From contig CM049317.1 in the NCBI GenBank assembly GCA_026874595.1, positions 42,682,401 through 42,746,400 on the forward strand: a stretch of DNA of 64,000 nt. The letters are read 5' to 3'. How positions within the stretch are numbered: the first letter of the stretch is position 1; every line of letters begins with the position of its first letter. Both the position numbers and the translations under genes were made by a program. The DNA is from Sipunculus nudus. Its lineage: Eukaryota; Annelida; Sipuncula; Golfingiida; Sipunculidae. Below, piece by piece: positions 1 to 11,362 of the stretch. The notes beneath the pieces are model-generated. The model was not told where the DNA came from. It saw only the letters and a program-made list of their open reading frames with translations, and searched no databases.

Positions 1-631
1 AGCATATTCCCAAAGTACCGGTAATCATAATTGCCAACAGCTGAACATCCGTGGTTGATTTTGTAAGTCACTAGCAGTTGTTTCCTGTTTTAAACACTAT
101 AGTTTTTCATTTTAAGCCACAAGTATTAACCTATATGGTCTGTCTGAAATATGTCATGTTAATTAAAATAAATAGTATGTTAACTAATCTCGGCTTATTC
201 GTCCTAACACAATTTATTTATTTTTTTTCATGTCAAATTATAATAGTCAAATTAAGCTAAGCATAAATAGTTTTCATTGAATCTGAAAAGAAAAGATCTT
301 TTATTTCGAACCTTGGTGGAAATAATTTGTGATTAATGAAACTTTTTTAAAAAGGAAACCATTATTCGTTACTCAAAGCAATGGTAGTTGCCAAGAAGGA
401 ATGTCTCCTACAAGTAATGTAGCGGATGTCACTGTCACTCTCCACCCTTTTTTGTCCGATCAAACGTTCTCAGTTGGTTTTTATATCTTTGTATCATTGT
501 TTAAGTATGACCGCATTGATCCTGTGGTGACTTGTATAAGCATATGTTAATTATATTTACTTTTGCCTGTTTTTTATAATAATTGTATCGGGTGAAACAG
601 AGTTCTTTTTTTCTTGATATTATAATTGCAG
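1..631. other. AT-rich sequence without recognisable gene
   Basis: Short open frames only, no recognisable domain and no repeat noticed. A pyrimidine-rich tract followed by AG at 630-631 could be a splice acceptor for the candidate exon listed next. Confidence 0.4.
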
Positions 632-685
632 CCGGGTTCCATCGCTGAGAACAATTCTGAAGACCTACTGGAGAACACCTTTTAG
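632..685 (+). CDS. Possible terminal coding exon (very tentative)
   Basis: A good acceptor (T-rich run ending in TTGCAG at 626-631) is followed by a short open frame reading PGSIAENNSEDLLENTF and a TAG stop at 683-685. The acidic, hydrophilic C-terminus looks protein-like, but no upstream exon is recognised, so the gene would begin outside the window. At this length chance is a fully adequate explanation. Confidence 0.15.
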   Translation, partial: PGSIAENNSEDLLENTF

Positions 686-822
686 AATTTCCCGAAATGT
701 GGTATTATTATAGGGTCACATGTGAACTGGTGCCCTATCTATTCGGTGTGACCTCTGACCTTTTGTATGTATATACGCCGCCTCTATATCGTGTGAAAAT
801 CACACTTACTTCTATAGTGGTT

Positions 823-980
823 GTTACGAAGACAAATTGCTCAAGGGAAATTACAGGGCCGATCCGGGATTCGAACCCATGTGGGTGGCGCACAAGTCCG
901 GAGTACCAACCGCTTCGCTAGAAAAGTAAGCTTCACTAGGGAGACAGTTCGGTCCCCTTTTATGTCACCCCGTAACACAC
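823..980 (-). mobile_element. tRNA-derived SINE copy A
   Basis: Read on the minus strand it carries an RNA polymerase III A-box-like TAGCGAAGCGGTTGG (906-920) and a consensus B box GGGTTCGAATCCC (866-878), spaced as in a tRNA. It shares both flanks (GTTACGAAGACAAATTG on one side, TTTATGTCACCCCGTAACA on the other) with copy C, so the repeat unit is longer than the tRNA-like part. The acceptor stem does not pair, so this is tRNA-derived rather than a functional tRNA gene. Confidence 0.55.
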
Positions 981-1061
981 CCCCTCTTAAGAGCGTTCTG
1001 CTATCAGAACAAGACTAATTATCCCAGGAGTCACACTTTTGTGAGCTTATTCCCTGAGCTT

Positions 1062-1140
1062 ATTCGATCCCATGTGGGTGGCGCACAAGTCCGGAGTACC
1101 AACCGCTGCGCTAAGAAGCAAGCTTCACTAGCGTTTACCG
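1062..1140 (-). mobile_element. tRNA-derived SINE copy B, partial
   Basis: Shares with copy A the stretch around GTGGGTGGCGCACAAGTCCG and the A-box-like segment, but the B box is damaged (ATTCGATCCC) and the outer flanks of copies A and C are missing. It is a truncated member of the same family lying between them. Confidence 0.45.
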
Positions 1141-1163
1141 TCACGTTGGACGAGCCCTATTTA

Positions 1164-1322
1164 GTTACGAAGACAAATTGTTGAGGGGAAAAATCCTGGG
1201 CGGATCCGGGAGTCGAACCCAGGTCGGTGGCGTACAAGTCCGGCGAACCAACCGCTTCGCTAGAAAAGCAAGGTTCACTAGCGAGACATTTCGGTCCGCT
1301 TTTATGTCACCCCGTAACATGG
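1164..1322 (-). mobile_element. tRNA-derived SINE copy C
   Basis: Same architecture and orientation as copy A: B box on the minus strand at 1208-1220 (GGGTTCGACTCCC), A-box-like segment at 1248-1262, and the same flanking sequences at both ends. Several substitutions separate it from copy A, so the copies are not a very recent duplication. Confidence 0.55.
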
Positions 1323-1390
1323 TTTTATGTATTGGCCTGAAACTCTACACGTGCGTAGTCCTTGGATCGCTTTTTTTTCGTAGGCAAATC

Positions 1391-1608
1391 GAGTGACCCT
1401 AGAAGTAACCGAGAACAAACTATGGGTTACTAGACTATGTTGTTTGTATTGTTATGGGATGCGCTAAATGGGATCCGGGCCCTAGATGCGATCATCTGTG
1501 CACGTGAATGAGAAAAAGTTGAGATGTTAGTTCATGATATATAGAATAATCACGTTTGTTTCAATACGGACTTTTAGTTGTTCAAGGATGCAAACAGTGA
1601 ACAAGACA
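1391..1608 (+). repeat. 5' LTR of gypsy element 1
   Basis: Aligns along its length with 7684-7899: shared blocks include GACTATGTTGTTT, ATCCGGGCCCTAGA, AGATGCAAACAGT-like ends and a TATATAGAATAA block. The outermost start is degraded relative to the 3' copy, which begins TGTCGTGTCTGAG. Confidence 0.8.
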
Positions 1609-1609
1609 A

Positions 1610-1621
1610 TGGCGACGACGA
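1610..1621 (+). other. Primer binding site of gypsy element 1
   Basis: TGGCGACGACG begins one base after the LTR end, the expected place for a site complementary to a tRNA 3' end (…CGTCGCCA). Element 3 uses an almost identical start. Confidence 0.6.
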
Positions 1622-1695
1622 TGTTGTGAATTTTGTGTCATTTGGATTCATCAAGCCAAACACATGGAACTCACGTGAGTACTGAAAGTTTCAAT

Positions 1696-2510
1696 ATGGC
1701 GGACATGAGCGATCTTAGCGGCATAAAACCTTTTGATACTTCCGGAGATGCTAGTACGGTCTCTTTAAAGTGAAAAACTGTGCTAGAGGAATTCGAGGTT
1801 TATTCAGATAGTAAGGGACTCTTTATTGCCCGATTCTAATGAAAACAGAGCACAGCGCCGAGCGTTGCTGTTGTACTTTCCGTTCGCTGCCAGACACGGG
1901 AGCCCAGAAGAATTATGATAAGGCCGTGTCTGTGGTAAATGCCCGTTATATCAGAAAGACTAATGTCACTTATCAGCGACATGTTTTCAGAACACTTGTA
2001 CAACACCCCGATGAAACTTTTGTTCAGTTTGTAACGCGTCTCGTGCAGGCTGCTGAGAGCTGCGATTATCATCCTGACGATCTTGATAATCAGATCCGAG
2101 ACCAAGTTGTGACACAGTGCCTGTCAGATGTGCTTAGGAGAAAGTTACTTGAAAGGGGTGATGCCCTAACTTTACGGGACACACTACACATAGCTGCGAA
2201 TCATGAAGCTGTGGAAGCATAGTTTCAGGACATGAGCCTAGATAATCATACAAGTCACGTGAAACGTGTGAGTAACAGACACCCAAGGCCCCGTTTTAAT
2301 GAAATGCCAAAGAGAGATAGGCCAGGTGATAAGCAATGCTGTTGATGTGGTCACACTTGCCAGTTTGACCGGGATGCTGTTTGCCCTGCCAGAGGCAAGT
2401 TGTGTACAAAGTGTGGGGGCAAAGATCACTTTGCGAAGATGTGCAGAACTAAATACGACACAAATAAGAGTAAAAAGCCTAAAACCAGATATCCTCAGAG
2501 CCCGGGGACT
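1696..2510 (+). pseudogene. Gag remnant of gypsy element 1
   Basis: Begins MADMSDLSGIKPFDTSGDAS and hits a stop after 25 codons, then continues in another frame through a capsid-like stretch at 1895-2220 (DETFVQFVTRLVQAAESC, ending before NHEAVEA). After more breaks a cysteine-rich region at 2336-2450 contains two zinc-knuckle-like patterns, the second reading CTKCGGKDHFAKMC, typical of nucleocapsid. The start is chosen because it is the first ATG after the primer site in frame with the gag-like N-terminus. At least two frameshifts and several stops make it non-functional. Confidence 0.75.
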
Positions 2511-2589
2511 GTAAACAGTCTAGAGTGGCAGTGACAGTGAGACTGAAACTGAGTATAATGATTTTGCCTTCAATGTGACTTCAGCCCAC

Positions 2590-5500
2590 TAGTTTCCGAA
2601 AATACCATTATTATTGGAGGGGTACAAGTTCAAGTTGTTGGGGATTCTGGTAGTAACAGCAACATCATAGATCAAGAGTTATGGGAGAATCTCAAGTCTC
2701 AAAAGATGAAATGTGAGTCAAGAAAATGTTCAAAGAAACTGTACCCATATACACTTTGCACTCCATTGCAAACCATAGGATGCTTTAGTGCATTAGTGAG
2801 TGCTGGTGACAGACAGATTCAGGTTTCTTGTCATTAAAGAGAAAGTTGAACCGTTGTTGTGCAGATATACCGCAGAAAAACTGGGAGTTTTCAAAATAGG
2901 TGTGAAATCTGATTCTTCCACATCAGACATGGTTCAGGAATTCCAACATTTGTTCACTTGTTTAGTGAAACTCAAAGGCCGTCTGGTTAAATTCAAGTTG
3001 AATCCGGATGTCAAACCAGTCGCTCAACCTGTGAGACGGACTCCTTTTGGCCTGAGATCAAAAGTAGAAAACAAGATTAAAGAGCTGATTGACAAAGATG
3101 TCATAGAATCAGTGGAAGAGCCGACAGCATGGGTCAGTCCCAAAGTCATTGTGCCCAAGGCAAAAGGAGATGTTCGGTTGTGCGTTGACATGCAACGTAT
3201 AAATGAAGCTCTTGAAAGAGAAAGGCCTTCATTCTTATGGTCGACGAAATTCTCGAGGATATGTCATAAAGCAGTAATTTGTTTTCAAGTTAGACCTCAA
3301 GTGGGAATATCATCAGTTCGAAGTACACCCAGATCCTAGGAATGTGATGACCTTCGGGACCCACCTTGCACTTTACCGGTATAAGAGGTTACCCATTGGA
3401 GTTAACACTGCTTCAGAGATTTATCAGCATGAAAATCATAAGATTCTGCAAGGAATACCTTGAGTTGCCAATATATCTGAAGATGTGATTATCTATGGAA
3501 AGGATAATAACGAACATCATGAAAGGCTTCGTCAAGCTTTGCAGAGACTTAGCAAAGCAGGAGTGACCCTCAATCCTGACAAATGTAAGTTTGGCGTGTC
3601 AGAGCTCCCGTTTATGGGACACCGTCTCATTGGAAATGGAATTCGTCCAACAGATGACAAAGGCGGAGCTATGGTCAATGCAAGGAGACCCGCCAAAGCC
3701 AGTAAAGTCAGAAGCTTTTTAGGGCTTGTTAACGTTTGCGCTCGCTTCATTCCGAATTTAGCAACTAAAGCAGAACCCTTGTACAAGATAACAAGGAGAG
3801 GTCAAGCGTTTAAGTTTGGCCCAGATGAGATCACTTTATTTAACACACTGAAGAAGCATCTTAGTGATGCAGAGACATTAGCGTATTTCGATGTGAATGC
3901 AAAGACCAAGGTAATGGCAGATGCGAGCCCAGTAAGCTTAGGAGCGGTGTTGATTCAGGAACAGAATGGTGTGTCAAGAATCATAAGCTATGCCAGTCGA
4001 AGTCTTAGTGACGTAGAGCGCAGGTATTCACAGACTAAAAAAGAAGCCCTTGGACTAGTATGGGCCTGTGAGAGGTTTCACTCGTACCTCATGGGAGTTA
4101 AATTTGACCTGCTGACAGACCACAAACCATAAGAAGTAATTTATGGCCTGATTTAAACCTTGTGCTCGGATAGAGAGGTGGGTCTTGCGTCATCAGCCTT
4201 ACAAGTACAGAGTCGTTTATGTGCCAGGGTTAAAGAACATAGCCGATCCATTGGCAAGACCTGTCGAAAACCATCAAATATCCACAGGAGAACGTCAGCT
4301 AGAGATGACAGCCGAAGAGTTCGTAAGATTTGTTGCAGCACAGGCTACACCCAAAGCCATTACTACGCATGAGTTAGAGAGAGTTTCAGCTTAGGATCCA
4401 GAGCTGGAGGAAGTTGGACAGTGTATTGACACTGCCACGTGGGACAATTGTACTAATAAACTGTACCGATCATTAGCCAGTGCTCTATGTAACTGGTAGA
4501 TTAGTACTAAGAGGACCCAAACTAGTCATACCAAGAACTTTATAACCAAGAGTTCTCTCGTTGGCTCATGAAGGCCATTTAAGCGTTGTCGGCACTAAGA
4601 GAAACCTTAGATCCAAAATTGTGGTGGCCTGGTATCGACAAAGACGCTGAAAAGTACTGTCGTAAATGTCATGGATGCCAAATCACTATCAAACCAAATC
4701 CACCAGGCCGATACAGAGCACTGATTTACCAAGCTTTTTGGCTTGGTAAATCAGTGCTCTGTATCAACCTTGGGAAAATTTAGCAACAGACTTCTTAGGA
4801 CCTTTACCTGATGGACACAATATACTAGTGGTTATAGACTACTACAGTCGCCATTACCAAATTGAGGCCAAATTGAGAGAAAACAGTTGCCGCCCTGAGA
4901 AGGATCTTTGCGAGGCATGGACTGCCACTTACATTACATTCTGAAAATGGGCCTCAGTTATATACGCGATGTTTCCAAGATTACATGGAACCAGTCTCTA
5001 GTAAAGAGAATGCAGATAGCACAAGCTGAAGGAGGAGACTTGAATGAAACTGTATGACGTATATAGCTACATATAGAGCAATACCTCACCCAGTTACAGA
5101 TAAAAGCCCAGCAGTATTATTGTTCGGAAGAAAGATACGCACAAAGCTTCCAGAAATGAGACTATATGTAGTCGATGAAGAGGTGAGAGACCGGGACCAC
5201 GAAACAAGAGGAAAGTTGAAAATGTATGCTGACAACAAGCGGAACGCGCAACATTCCAACATCCAAGCGGGGGACACTGTTTCTTAGAAGGGAAAATCGT
5301 GATAAGTTTGATTCCACATTCTACCCGGAACCATTTCAGTTTACAACAAAAACCAGGAGTAGAGTAACAAAAGGTGTTAACTATCAGAGAAATATGTCAC
5401 ATGTAAAACGTTATGAACAGTCAAACACCAACGACTATGAACCCAACTCAAGCAGAAAGAGTGTCGGAAAACCAGTTGTCATTGTCAAACCCCACTAGAA
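2590..5500 (+). pseudogene. Pol remnant of gypsy element 1 (PR-RT-RNase H-IN)
   Basis: Ordered domains: protease with a DSGSN active-site variant (about 2644-2660); reverse transcriptase from about 2940 (VAQPVRRTPFGLRSKVENKI, then DVRLCVDMQRINEA); palm motif changed from SDD to SED at 3475-3486; RNase H with DASPVSLGAVL and the DHKP end at about 4130; integrase zinc-binding region (AHEGH … CRKCHGC, 4560-4680), a damaged catalytic core and a C-terminal region near 5054-5500 (KSPAVLLFGRKIRTKLPE). Frameshifts lie near 3270-3300 and after 4130, and stops are scattered. A 25-bp perfect palindrome interrupts integrase at 4710-4765. Normally this polyprotein copies and integrates the element; here it is dead. 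Confidence 0.85.
4710..4765. repeat. Perfect 25-bp inverted repeat inside integrase
   Basis: Arms 4710-4734 and 4741-4765 are exact reverse complements (left arm starts GATACAGAGCACTG), separated by six bases. The right arm replaces sequence that should encode the start of the integrase core and breaks the frame. Confidence 0.95.
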
Positions 5501-5652
5501 ATGGATTTACCCAAAGCAAATGAACGACCAAAAAGAAAGCGTGTCGTGACAAAGAAACTAAGTGATTATGTGCTGAGGTAAAGTGTTGTATTAATTGCAT
5601 ACATCGGAAGTGTATATGCGGATCGCTGCTCCTGGGTGACAGTTATTATCAT

Positions 5653-5665
5653 AAGTAGAACAGTT
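5653..5665. repeat. Target-site duplication, left copy
   Basis: AAGTAGAACAGTT, identical to 7371-7383, immediately left of the nested LINE. Confidence 0.85.
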
Positions 5666-7370
5666 CACCATCCATGCGTCAAGGCATTATCTGTCTTATT
5701 CCAAAGTGAGGAAAAGATCGGCGCCCCCTGTCATTATTGAATACTGTTTATAAATTAATTGCAAAAACATTAGCTAACATATTAAAAAAGTCCTTCTATA
5801 TTATCTATCCTAAACAGATAGGTTTCATGAAAAAAGATTCATAGGGGAAAACTTGATAAAAATTTCAGATATAATTGCCTATCTTAAGAAACAAAAGTCA
5901 ACCAGTTATTTTATATCAGTTGATTTTGAAAAGGCGTTTGATTTTTCTCAATGGTCGCATATACAAAATTCCTTAAATGTATTTAATTTTGGGTCTTGTT
6001 TTAGGAAATGGATCAATCTACTTTATACAGATATCAGTAGCAGCATTTTTTAACAGAGGCTGGGCAACAGAATACTTCCCAATTGAAAGAGGAGTGAGAC
6101 AGGGATGCCCTCTCTCTCCCTATCTATTTATAATTGCATCAGAAATTCTAGCTTTAAAAATAAGAAATGACCCAAATATTAAAGGTGTTATGATTGCTGA
6201 AAAAGAACACAAGATTATACAATATGCTGAAGACACAGCACTGACATTAACAGGAGGTATCTCTTCAATCCATGAAACCATGACCAATTTATTTTCAATA
6301 AATTTAAGCAAATTTCAGGTCTTAAGGTTAACATAGACAAAACAGTGGTGATGCCTATTTTTGATAACTTGAGCAATAAAAACAAAATTCATGAAACGGG
6401 GTTAAAGTGGTGTCCCGGTCCGATAAAAATGCTTGGTATTTTAATCCACCCCAATTGTCGGATAATGAAAGAGTTAAATTACAAAGAAATCTTAAGTAAT
6501 TTAAAAGTTAAATTACTTAATCCATTGTCAAAAAGAACCATGTCATTGTCTGGAAAAATTACTGTAATTAAGTCAATTGTAATGTCTCAGCTGATGCATG
6601 CAATTTAGGTTCTGCCCAGTCCTTCATTGGACTCTTTAAAACCAGTAGAAATTTTTTTTTTTAAATTCATATGGGGTAAAAAAGAAAAGATTATTATATG
6701 AAAATTATACTACTTAATCAATTCTTACTGAAATTGGGTAAAGTTGATAATGAATTATGCTCTTTCTGTGGTGAGGAAAAAGAAACTTATATTCAGTTAT
6801 TTTATTATTGTAGTGTTGTACAGCGATTTATCTCGCAGTTAAAAAATGGTTGATAGAGCAAGAAGTAGGTATTTGCAATGATAAGTTTACAACAGCAAGT
6901 ATTATACTGAATAAAATAAACGATCCATTAACTGACACATCACTATTTTCAGGTAAAAGATTCATTTATAGATGTAAATGCCTGAACAGCTTGCCTGAAT
7001 TTTACAACTTTGTTCTGTTTGTAAAAGAATGCTACAGTATTGAGGATAATATTGCTAAGAAACAGGGTAAAATAACCACCCATGAGAACAAATGGAAAGA
7101 ATTGATAGAGAAGTCAAAATGAGAGAACTGTACAATCGTTTCCTTTACATGAACGTTATATTAAACAACAAGCATTTTCCTTCTCTAATTATAAATACAG
7201 TCAGCCATGGATGTATCCAAACAATGATTGGGATTTAATTTTCTGTTATTACCCTGCACACTTGTCCTTGTCTAATGTGACTTAAATGTTTTTGACATTG
7301 TTAAGTCTGTTTTTGTAACATGTTTGTGCATATATGTATTTATGTATGTTTGTGTTTCGATCAATAAAAA
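5666..7370 (+). mobile_element. 5'-truncated L1-like LINE nested in gypsy element 1
   Basis: A 1705-bp insertion bounded by 13-bp direct repeats and ending in an A-rich tail with AATAAA (about 7362-7370), all marks of target-primed reverse transcription. Coding sequence starts within the RT domain, so the 5' part (ORF1, endonuclease) is missing. It interrupts the 3' untranslated region of the host LTR element, so it arrived later than that element. Confidence 0.88.
5680..7121 (+). pseudogene. L1-like reverse transcriptase remnant
   Basis: Starts GIICLIPK, then a stop, then SLLNTVYKLIAKTLANILK, followed by the conserved blocks ISVDFEKAFDFSQW, RGVRQGCPLSPYLFIIASEI and YAEDTAL (6223-6234). The catalytic YADD is YAED here, so the second metal-binding position is altered. 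A C-terminal CCHC-like pattern (CSFC … YYC, 6758-6815) matches the end of L1-type ORF2. Stops and shifts near 5710, 6050, 6330, 6608 and 6700 break the frame; a deletion near 6700 is likely because the region between the RT thumb and the CCHC motif is short. Assignment to the L1/Tx1 group is from motif resemblance. Confidence 0.82.
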
Positions 7371-7383
7371 AAGTAGAACAGTT
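7371..7383. repeat. Target-site duplication, right copy
   Basis: AAGTAGAACAGTT, directly after the LINE's A-rich tail; matches 5653-5665 exactly. Confidence 0.85.
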
Positions 7384-7672
7384 ACTATTTACAAGTTTCA
7401 GTTAGGGGTGTAGGCGGATCGCTGCCCCTCAACATACGATCATCTGAGTACAGATCTTGAACATTTTAAGTTATTTATTAATGAACCTGCAAAGTATAGA
7501 ATGGGTTTTGTAACTTCATATCTGGCCTCATAATTTAGGGACAATCAGACTAATTTATTATAGGTCTACTTCATTTAAGTTTTATTCATAAATTTATTAT
7601 ATTTGCTTAACATTTCAGATCATAATATAAGCACCCAGAGAATTTAGAAAATTTTATGAGAAGTCATCTTAC

Positions 7673-7683
7673 AAGGGGAGGGA
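7673..7683 (+). other. Polypurine tract of gypsy element 1
   Basis: AAGGGGAGGGA abuts the 3' LTR start TGTCG, the expected position for the plus-strand primer of an LTR retrotransposon. Confidence 0.75.
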
Positions 7684-7899
7684 TGTCGTGTCTGAGTAAT
7701 CGAGAACCCACTATGGGTAACGAGACTATGTTGTTTATATTATTATGGGATCCGCTGCAGGCACATCCGGGCCCTAGAGGCGATCCGCTGTGCACGTAAA
7801 CGTAACCAATCGAGGTGTCAGTTCAAGATATATAGAATAAACACGTTTGTTTTAATACGGACTTTTACTTGTTCAAGAGTGCAAACAGTTAACAAGATA
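7684..7899 (+). repeat. 3' LTR of gypsy element 1
   Basis: Starts TGTCGTGTCTGAG after the polypurine tract and ends in AACAAGATA, aligned with the 5' LTR. The exact last bases are uncertain because the two copies diverge there. Confidence 0.8.
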
Positions 7900-9714
7900 T
7901 CCATCACACTTGTCTGTGTTGCCCTGTTGCTAGCCCATAAGAATGAACTCCTCAGTTGTTTTTTTACAGTGACTGACGCAATGTGGAGACCATAGATTGC
8001 ACCTACAGTTAACTGTGATTATAACACTTCATACACAACAGTGAGATTTAACACATATCCATTGATTAATGTACATCTATGTGTATTGTATATTTGACCA
8101 CTTGAGAACATTACTGTTCTGTTCTCAGCCCTATTTGTACCAAGGCAGTTAACATATGAACATAATAGGACACAGGCCTAAAGCCTTATACAGGCCTGCC
8201 ACCAAATGCAAGATGTCTACCGGGGCTGTTAATGCTTCAATTCTCAATTGACAAATAATATCAGTTGTTGATGTTACAGGTACTTCATGCTTTCCAGAAT
8301 GTTTTTTTTATTACAGGCCTTTCGACATACAACATTATGTGAACATTGGTTTGTTAAAACCATAGGAAATATTTTTATTCAATTTCCTTTCTAAGAGTAA
8401 CAGATCGTATCGTGCTATAACCCCAATTAGCTCTTTGGTGGGCCGGCGACGCAACAGAAACCTGAAACCTGTTGCGTCGCCGTCGGCGGCTACATATATG
8501 GATCTTGGATATAATTATTGTTTACACGACTGGTGGAACCACCTATAATCGTTTATTCGTGCCTCCATCCTTTCTAAATGTGGTATGATGTATTCGCCTG
8601 AATACTGATTTTCATAGGTCTTGGATATCTTTATTACGTACACAAGACGTTCATGGTAACCCGTGTTCATTGAACATGATTTTTCGAAACACCCATGTAG
8701 CATGTTAATGGATATGCGTGCCGAGACATGACACATTTAAAAAGTGTAATTGCTTAAGTCTGATGATACTTTGACAACTCTGATGCCAGGACTCTCGATG
8801 GCTCTCACGTCACGTGACATGCGTGACTTATTCCCTGCCCCTGAGATTCGGCGGACAGGCGAAGTCACTTGTCGACTGTACCTGTTCTTGAACACAGGAT
8901 ATATATTTATATATCATTGTTGAAATTAAAATCTTTTAAATTGAAATCCTGCAGATGAAGATAAAACATTTTGATTTCTAATCATGGGCAAAAATTATTT
9001 ATTTGTTACATGACAGATAATGTATTTACAAGACTAAAAGACAGAGATGGTTTAGTAAGTAACACATGAAAGTGTCCCAGTTATCAAAATTGTAGGTACC
9101 AGGTAAAACTCAATTTTGTTCAAAGTAACTTTCATTGTGTCGCATCACATCAAAGTATCTAGCTGGCAAAAACAAAATATTCTCATGATTTCTTTACAAT
9201 TTATTCCATAAGGAATTCAACAGAGGAACATGTACGCAGTAACAACAACAGTGATACATTGTGATATTAATATTAAAAATCAAATAAAATAAAATTAAGA
9301 GTCAGTTCTAAATTCGTGACATATGATTCATTATCCTCATTATGAAATCATTAAGACGCTGTTGAACATAATTATTTACAGAGGGATATTTCCGATGTGA
9401 ATTTACAGCTCATTCGACCTGTCTATCAGCATTAGAGATTCAAGGTTTGAACGATTAATACATTTCAATTTGTTATATCAGACATCTGATAATAAACCCA
9501 CATGAACATAGGAGTCCCTTTTTTTGGCATGTACAAATTCAATAATTCCAGCTTTAAATAATCATAGCCAAATAAAGGCAAAGCTTAAATGACAAAGATA
9601 ATTAAAACAGTGACTGAATTACCACTATCATTAACACTTGCCAGAATATTAACATCTACAGGCTATGCAATTCCTTTCCCTCTTATTTTTTTATCTCCAC
9701 TGCATCCTATACCG

Positions 9715-9715
<1 letters not shown>
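7900..9715. other. Intergenic, no gene recognised
   Basis: AT-rich sequence with only short chance open frames. The only structure noticed is the GC-rich hairpin at 8445-8481. Confidence 0.4.
8445..8481. repeat. GC-rich 13-bp inverted repeat
   Basis: GGCGACGCAACAG (8445-8457) and its exact reverse complement (8469-8481) with an 11-base loop, in otherwise AT-rich sequence. Function unknown. Confidence 0.85.

Positions 9716-9716
<1 letters not shown>

Positions 9717-9764
<48 letters not shown>
9717..9764. repeat. (TA)n microsatellite
   Basis: Uninterrupted AT dinucleotides directly at the left edge of the 26-bp minisatellite. Confidence 0.95.
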
Positions 9765-9767
<3 letters not shown>

Positions 9768-11096
9768 GGTCAGTCAATACTGGTAGATATTTGGGTCAGT
9801 CTATACTGATAGATATTTGGGTCAGTCTATACTGGTAGATATTTGGGTCTGTCTATACTGGTAGATATCTGGGTCTGTCTATACTGGTAGATATCTGGGG
9901 CTGTCTATACTGGTAGATATCTGGGGCTGTCTATACTGCTAGATATCTGGGGCTGTCTATACTGCTAGATATCTGGGGCTGTCTATACCGGTAGATATCT
10001 GGGGCTGTCTATAATGCTAGATATCTGGGTCTGTCTATACTGCTAGATATCTGGGTCTGTCTATACTGCTAGATATCTGGGTCTGTCTATAATGAAAGAT
10101 ATCTGGGTCTGTCTATAGTGCTTGATATCTGGGTCTGTCTATAGTGCTTGATATCTGGGTCTGTCTATACGGGTAGATATCTGGGTCTGTCTATAGTGCT
10201 TGATATTTGGGTCAGTCTATACTGATAGATATTTGGGTCAGTCTATACTGGTAGATATTTGGGTCTGTCTATACTGGTAGATATCTGGGTCTGTCTATAC
10301 TGGTAGATATCTGGGGCTGTCTATACTGGTAGATATCTGGGGCTGTCTATACTGCTAGATATCTGGGGCTGTCTATACTGGTAGATATCTGGGGCTGTCT
10401 ATACTGCTAGATATCTGGGGCTGTCTATACCGGTAGATATCTGGGGCTGTCTATAATGCTAGATATCTGGGTCTGTCTATACTGCTAGATATCTGGGTCT
10501 GTCTATACTGCTAGATATCTGGGTCTGTCTATAATGAAAGATATCTGGGTCTGTCTATAGTGCTTGATATCTGGGTCTGTCTATAGTGCTTGATATCTGG
10601 GTCTGTCTATACGGGTAGATATCTGGGTCTGTCTATAGTGCTTGATATCTGGGTCTATCTGTACGGGTAGATATCTTGGTCTGTCTGTACTGGTAGATAT
10701 CTGGGTCTGTCTGTACTGGTAGATATCTGGGTCTGTCTGTACTGGTAGATATCTGGGTCTCTCTGTACTGGTAGATATCTGGGTCTGTCTCTGCTGGTAG
10801 ATATCTGGGTCTGTCTCTACTGGTAGATATCTGGGTGTGTCTATACTGGTAGATATCTGGGTGTGTCTATACTGGTAGATATCTGGGTCTGTCTATACTG
10901 GTAGATATCTGGGTCTGTCTATACTGGTAGATATCTGGGTCTGTCTATACTGGTAGATATCTGGGTCTGTCTATACTGGTAGATATCTGGGTCTGTCTAT
11001 ACTGGTAGATACTTGGGCCTGTCTATACTGATAGATATCTGGACCTGTCTATACTGGTAGATATCTGGGCCTGTCTATACTGGTAGATATCTGGGC
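9765..11096. repeat. 26-bp minisatellite, about 51 copies
   Basis: Consensus unit runs AGATATCTGGGTCTGTCTAT then ACTGGT. Variant units (GGCTG versus GTCTG, AATGAAAG, AGTGCTTG) occur in the same order in 9805-10220 and again from 10221, so a block of about 16 units (416 bp) was duplicated, with one or two units gained in the second copy. The right part (10680-11090) is more uniform. Confidence 0.95.
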
Positions 11097-11362
11097 CAAA
11101 CACAATATAACGCTCTTATTCACTCCTCTCTCAGCTTCTACATACCGTATTACTCTTTGGCTGGAGAGCTTTAAGTTTAAACCAGATTACTTATTTAATA
11201 AAACAGGAAAGCAACTTTGAGCGAGAGAGCCCGGAATCATGCTCCTATATCTCCTAAGCAGGCCCCGCATGATACACCTGAATATGCAAACCAAATATAC
11301 CTTTCCTGTTTCAAAGTATTGTAGGCAAGGTAGAGGGAAGACCTACCCGTTAGCATTCAGAC

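Larger units (their letters stand above)
1391..7899 (+). mobile_element. Ty3/gypsy LTR retrotransposon 1, decayed, with nested LINE
   Basis: Two direct LTRs (1391-1608 and 7684-7899) enclose, in order, a primer binding site, gag with zinc knuckles, aspartic protease, reverse transcriptase, RNase H and integrase remnants, then a polypurine tract. That order (RT and RNase H before integrase) is the Ty3/gypsy order. The LTRs differ at many positions (by eye roughly 15% or more) and every reading frame is broken, so the insertion is old. A 1.7 kb L1-like LINE is inserted between the integrase end and the 3' LTR. The element cannot move on its own. Confidence 0.88.

Noticed and set aside
866-920. 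Functional tRNA gene
   Set aside because: A and B boxes are present, but the acceptor stem does not pair and the segment is embedded in a longer repeated unit, so it is tRNA-derived.
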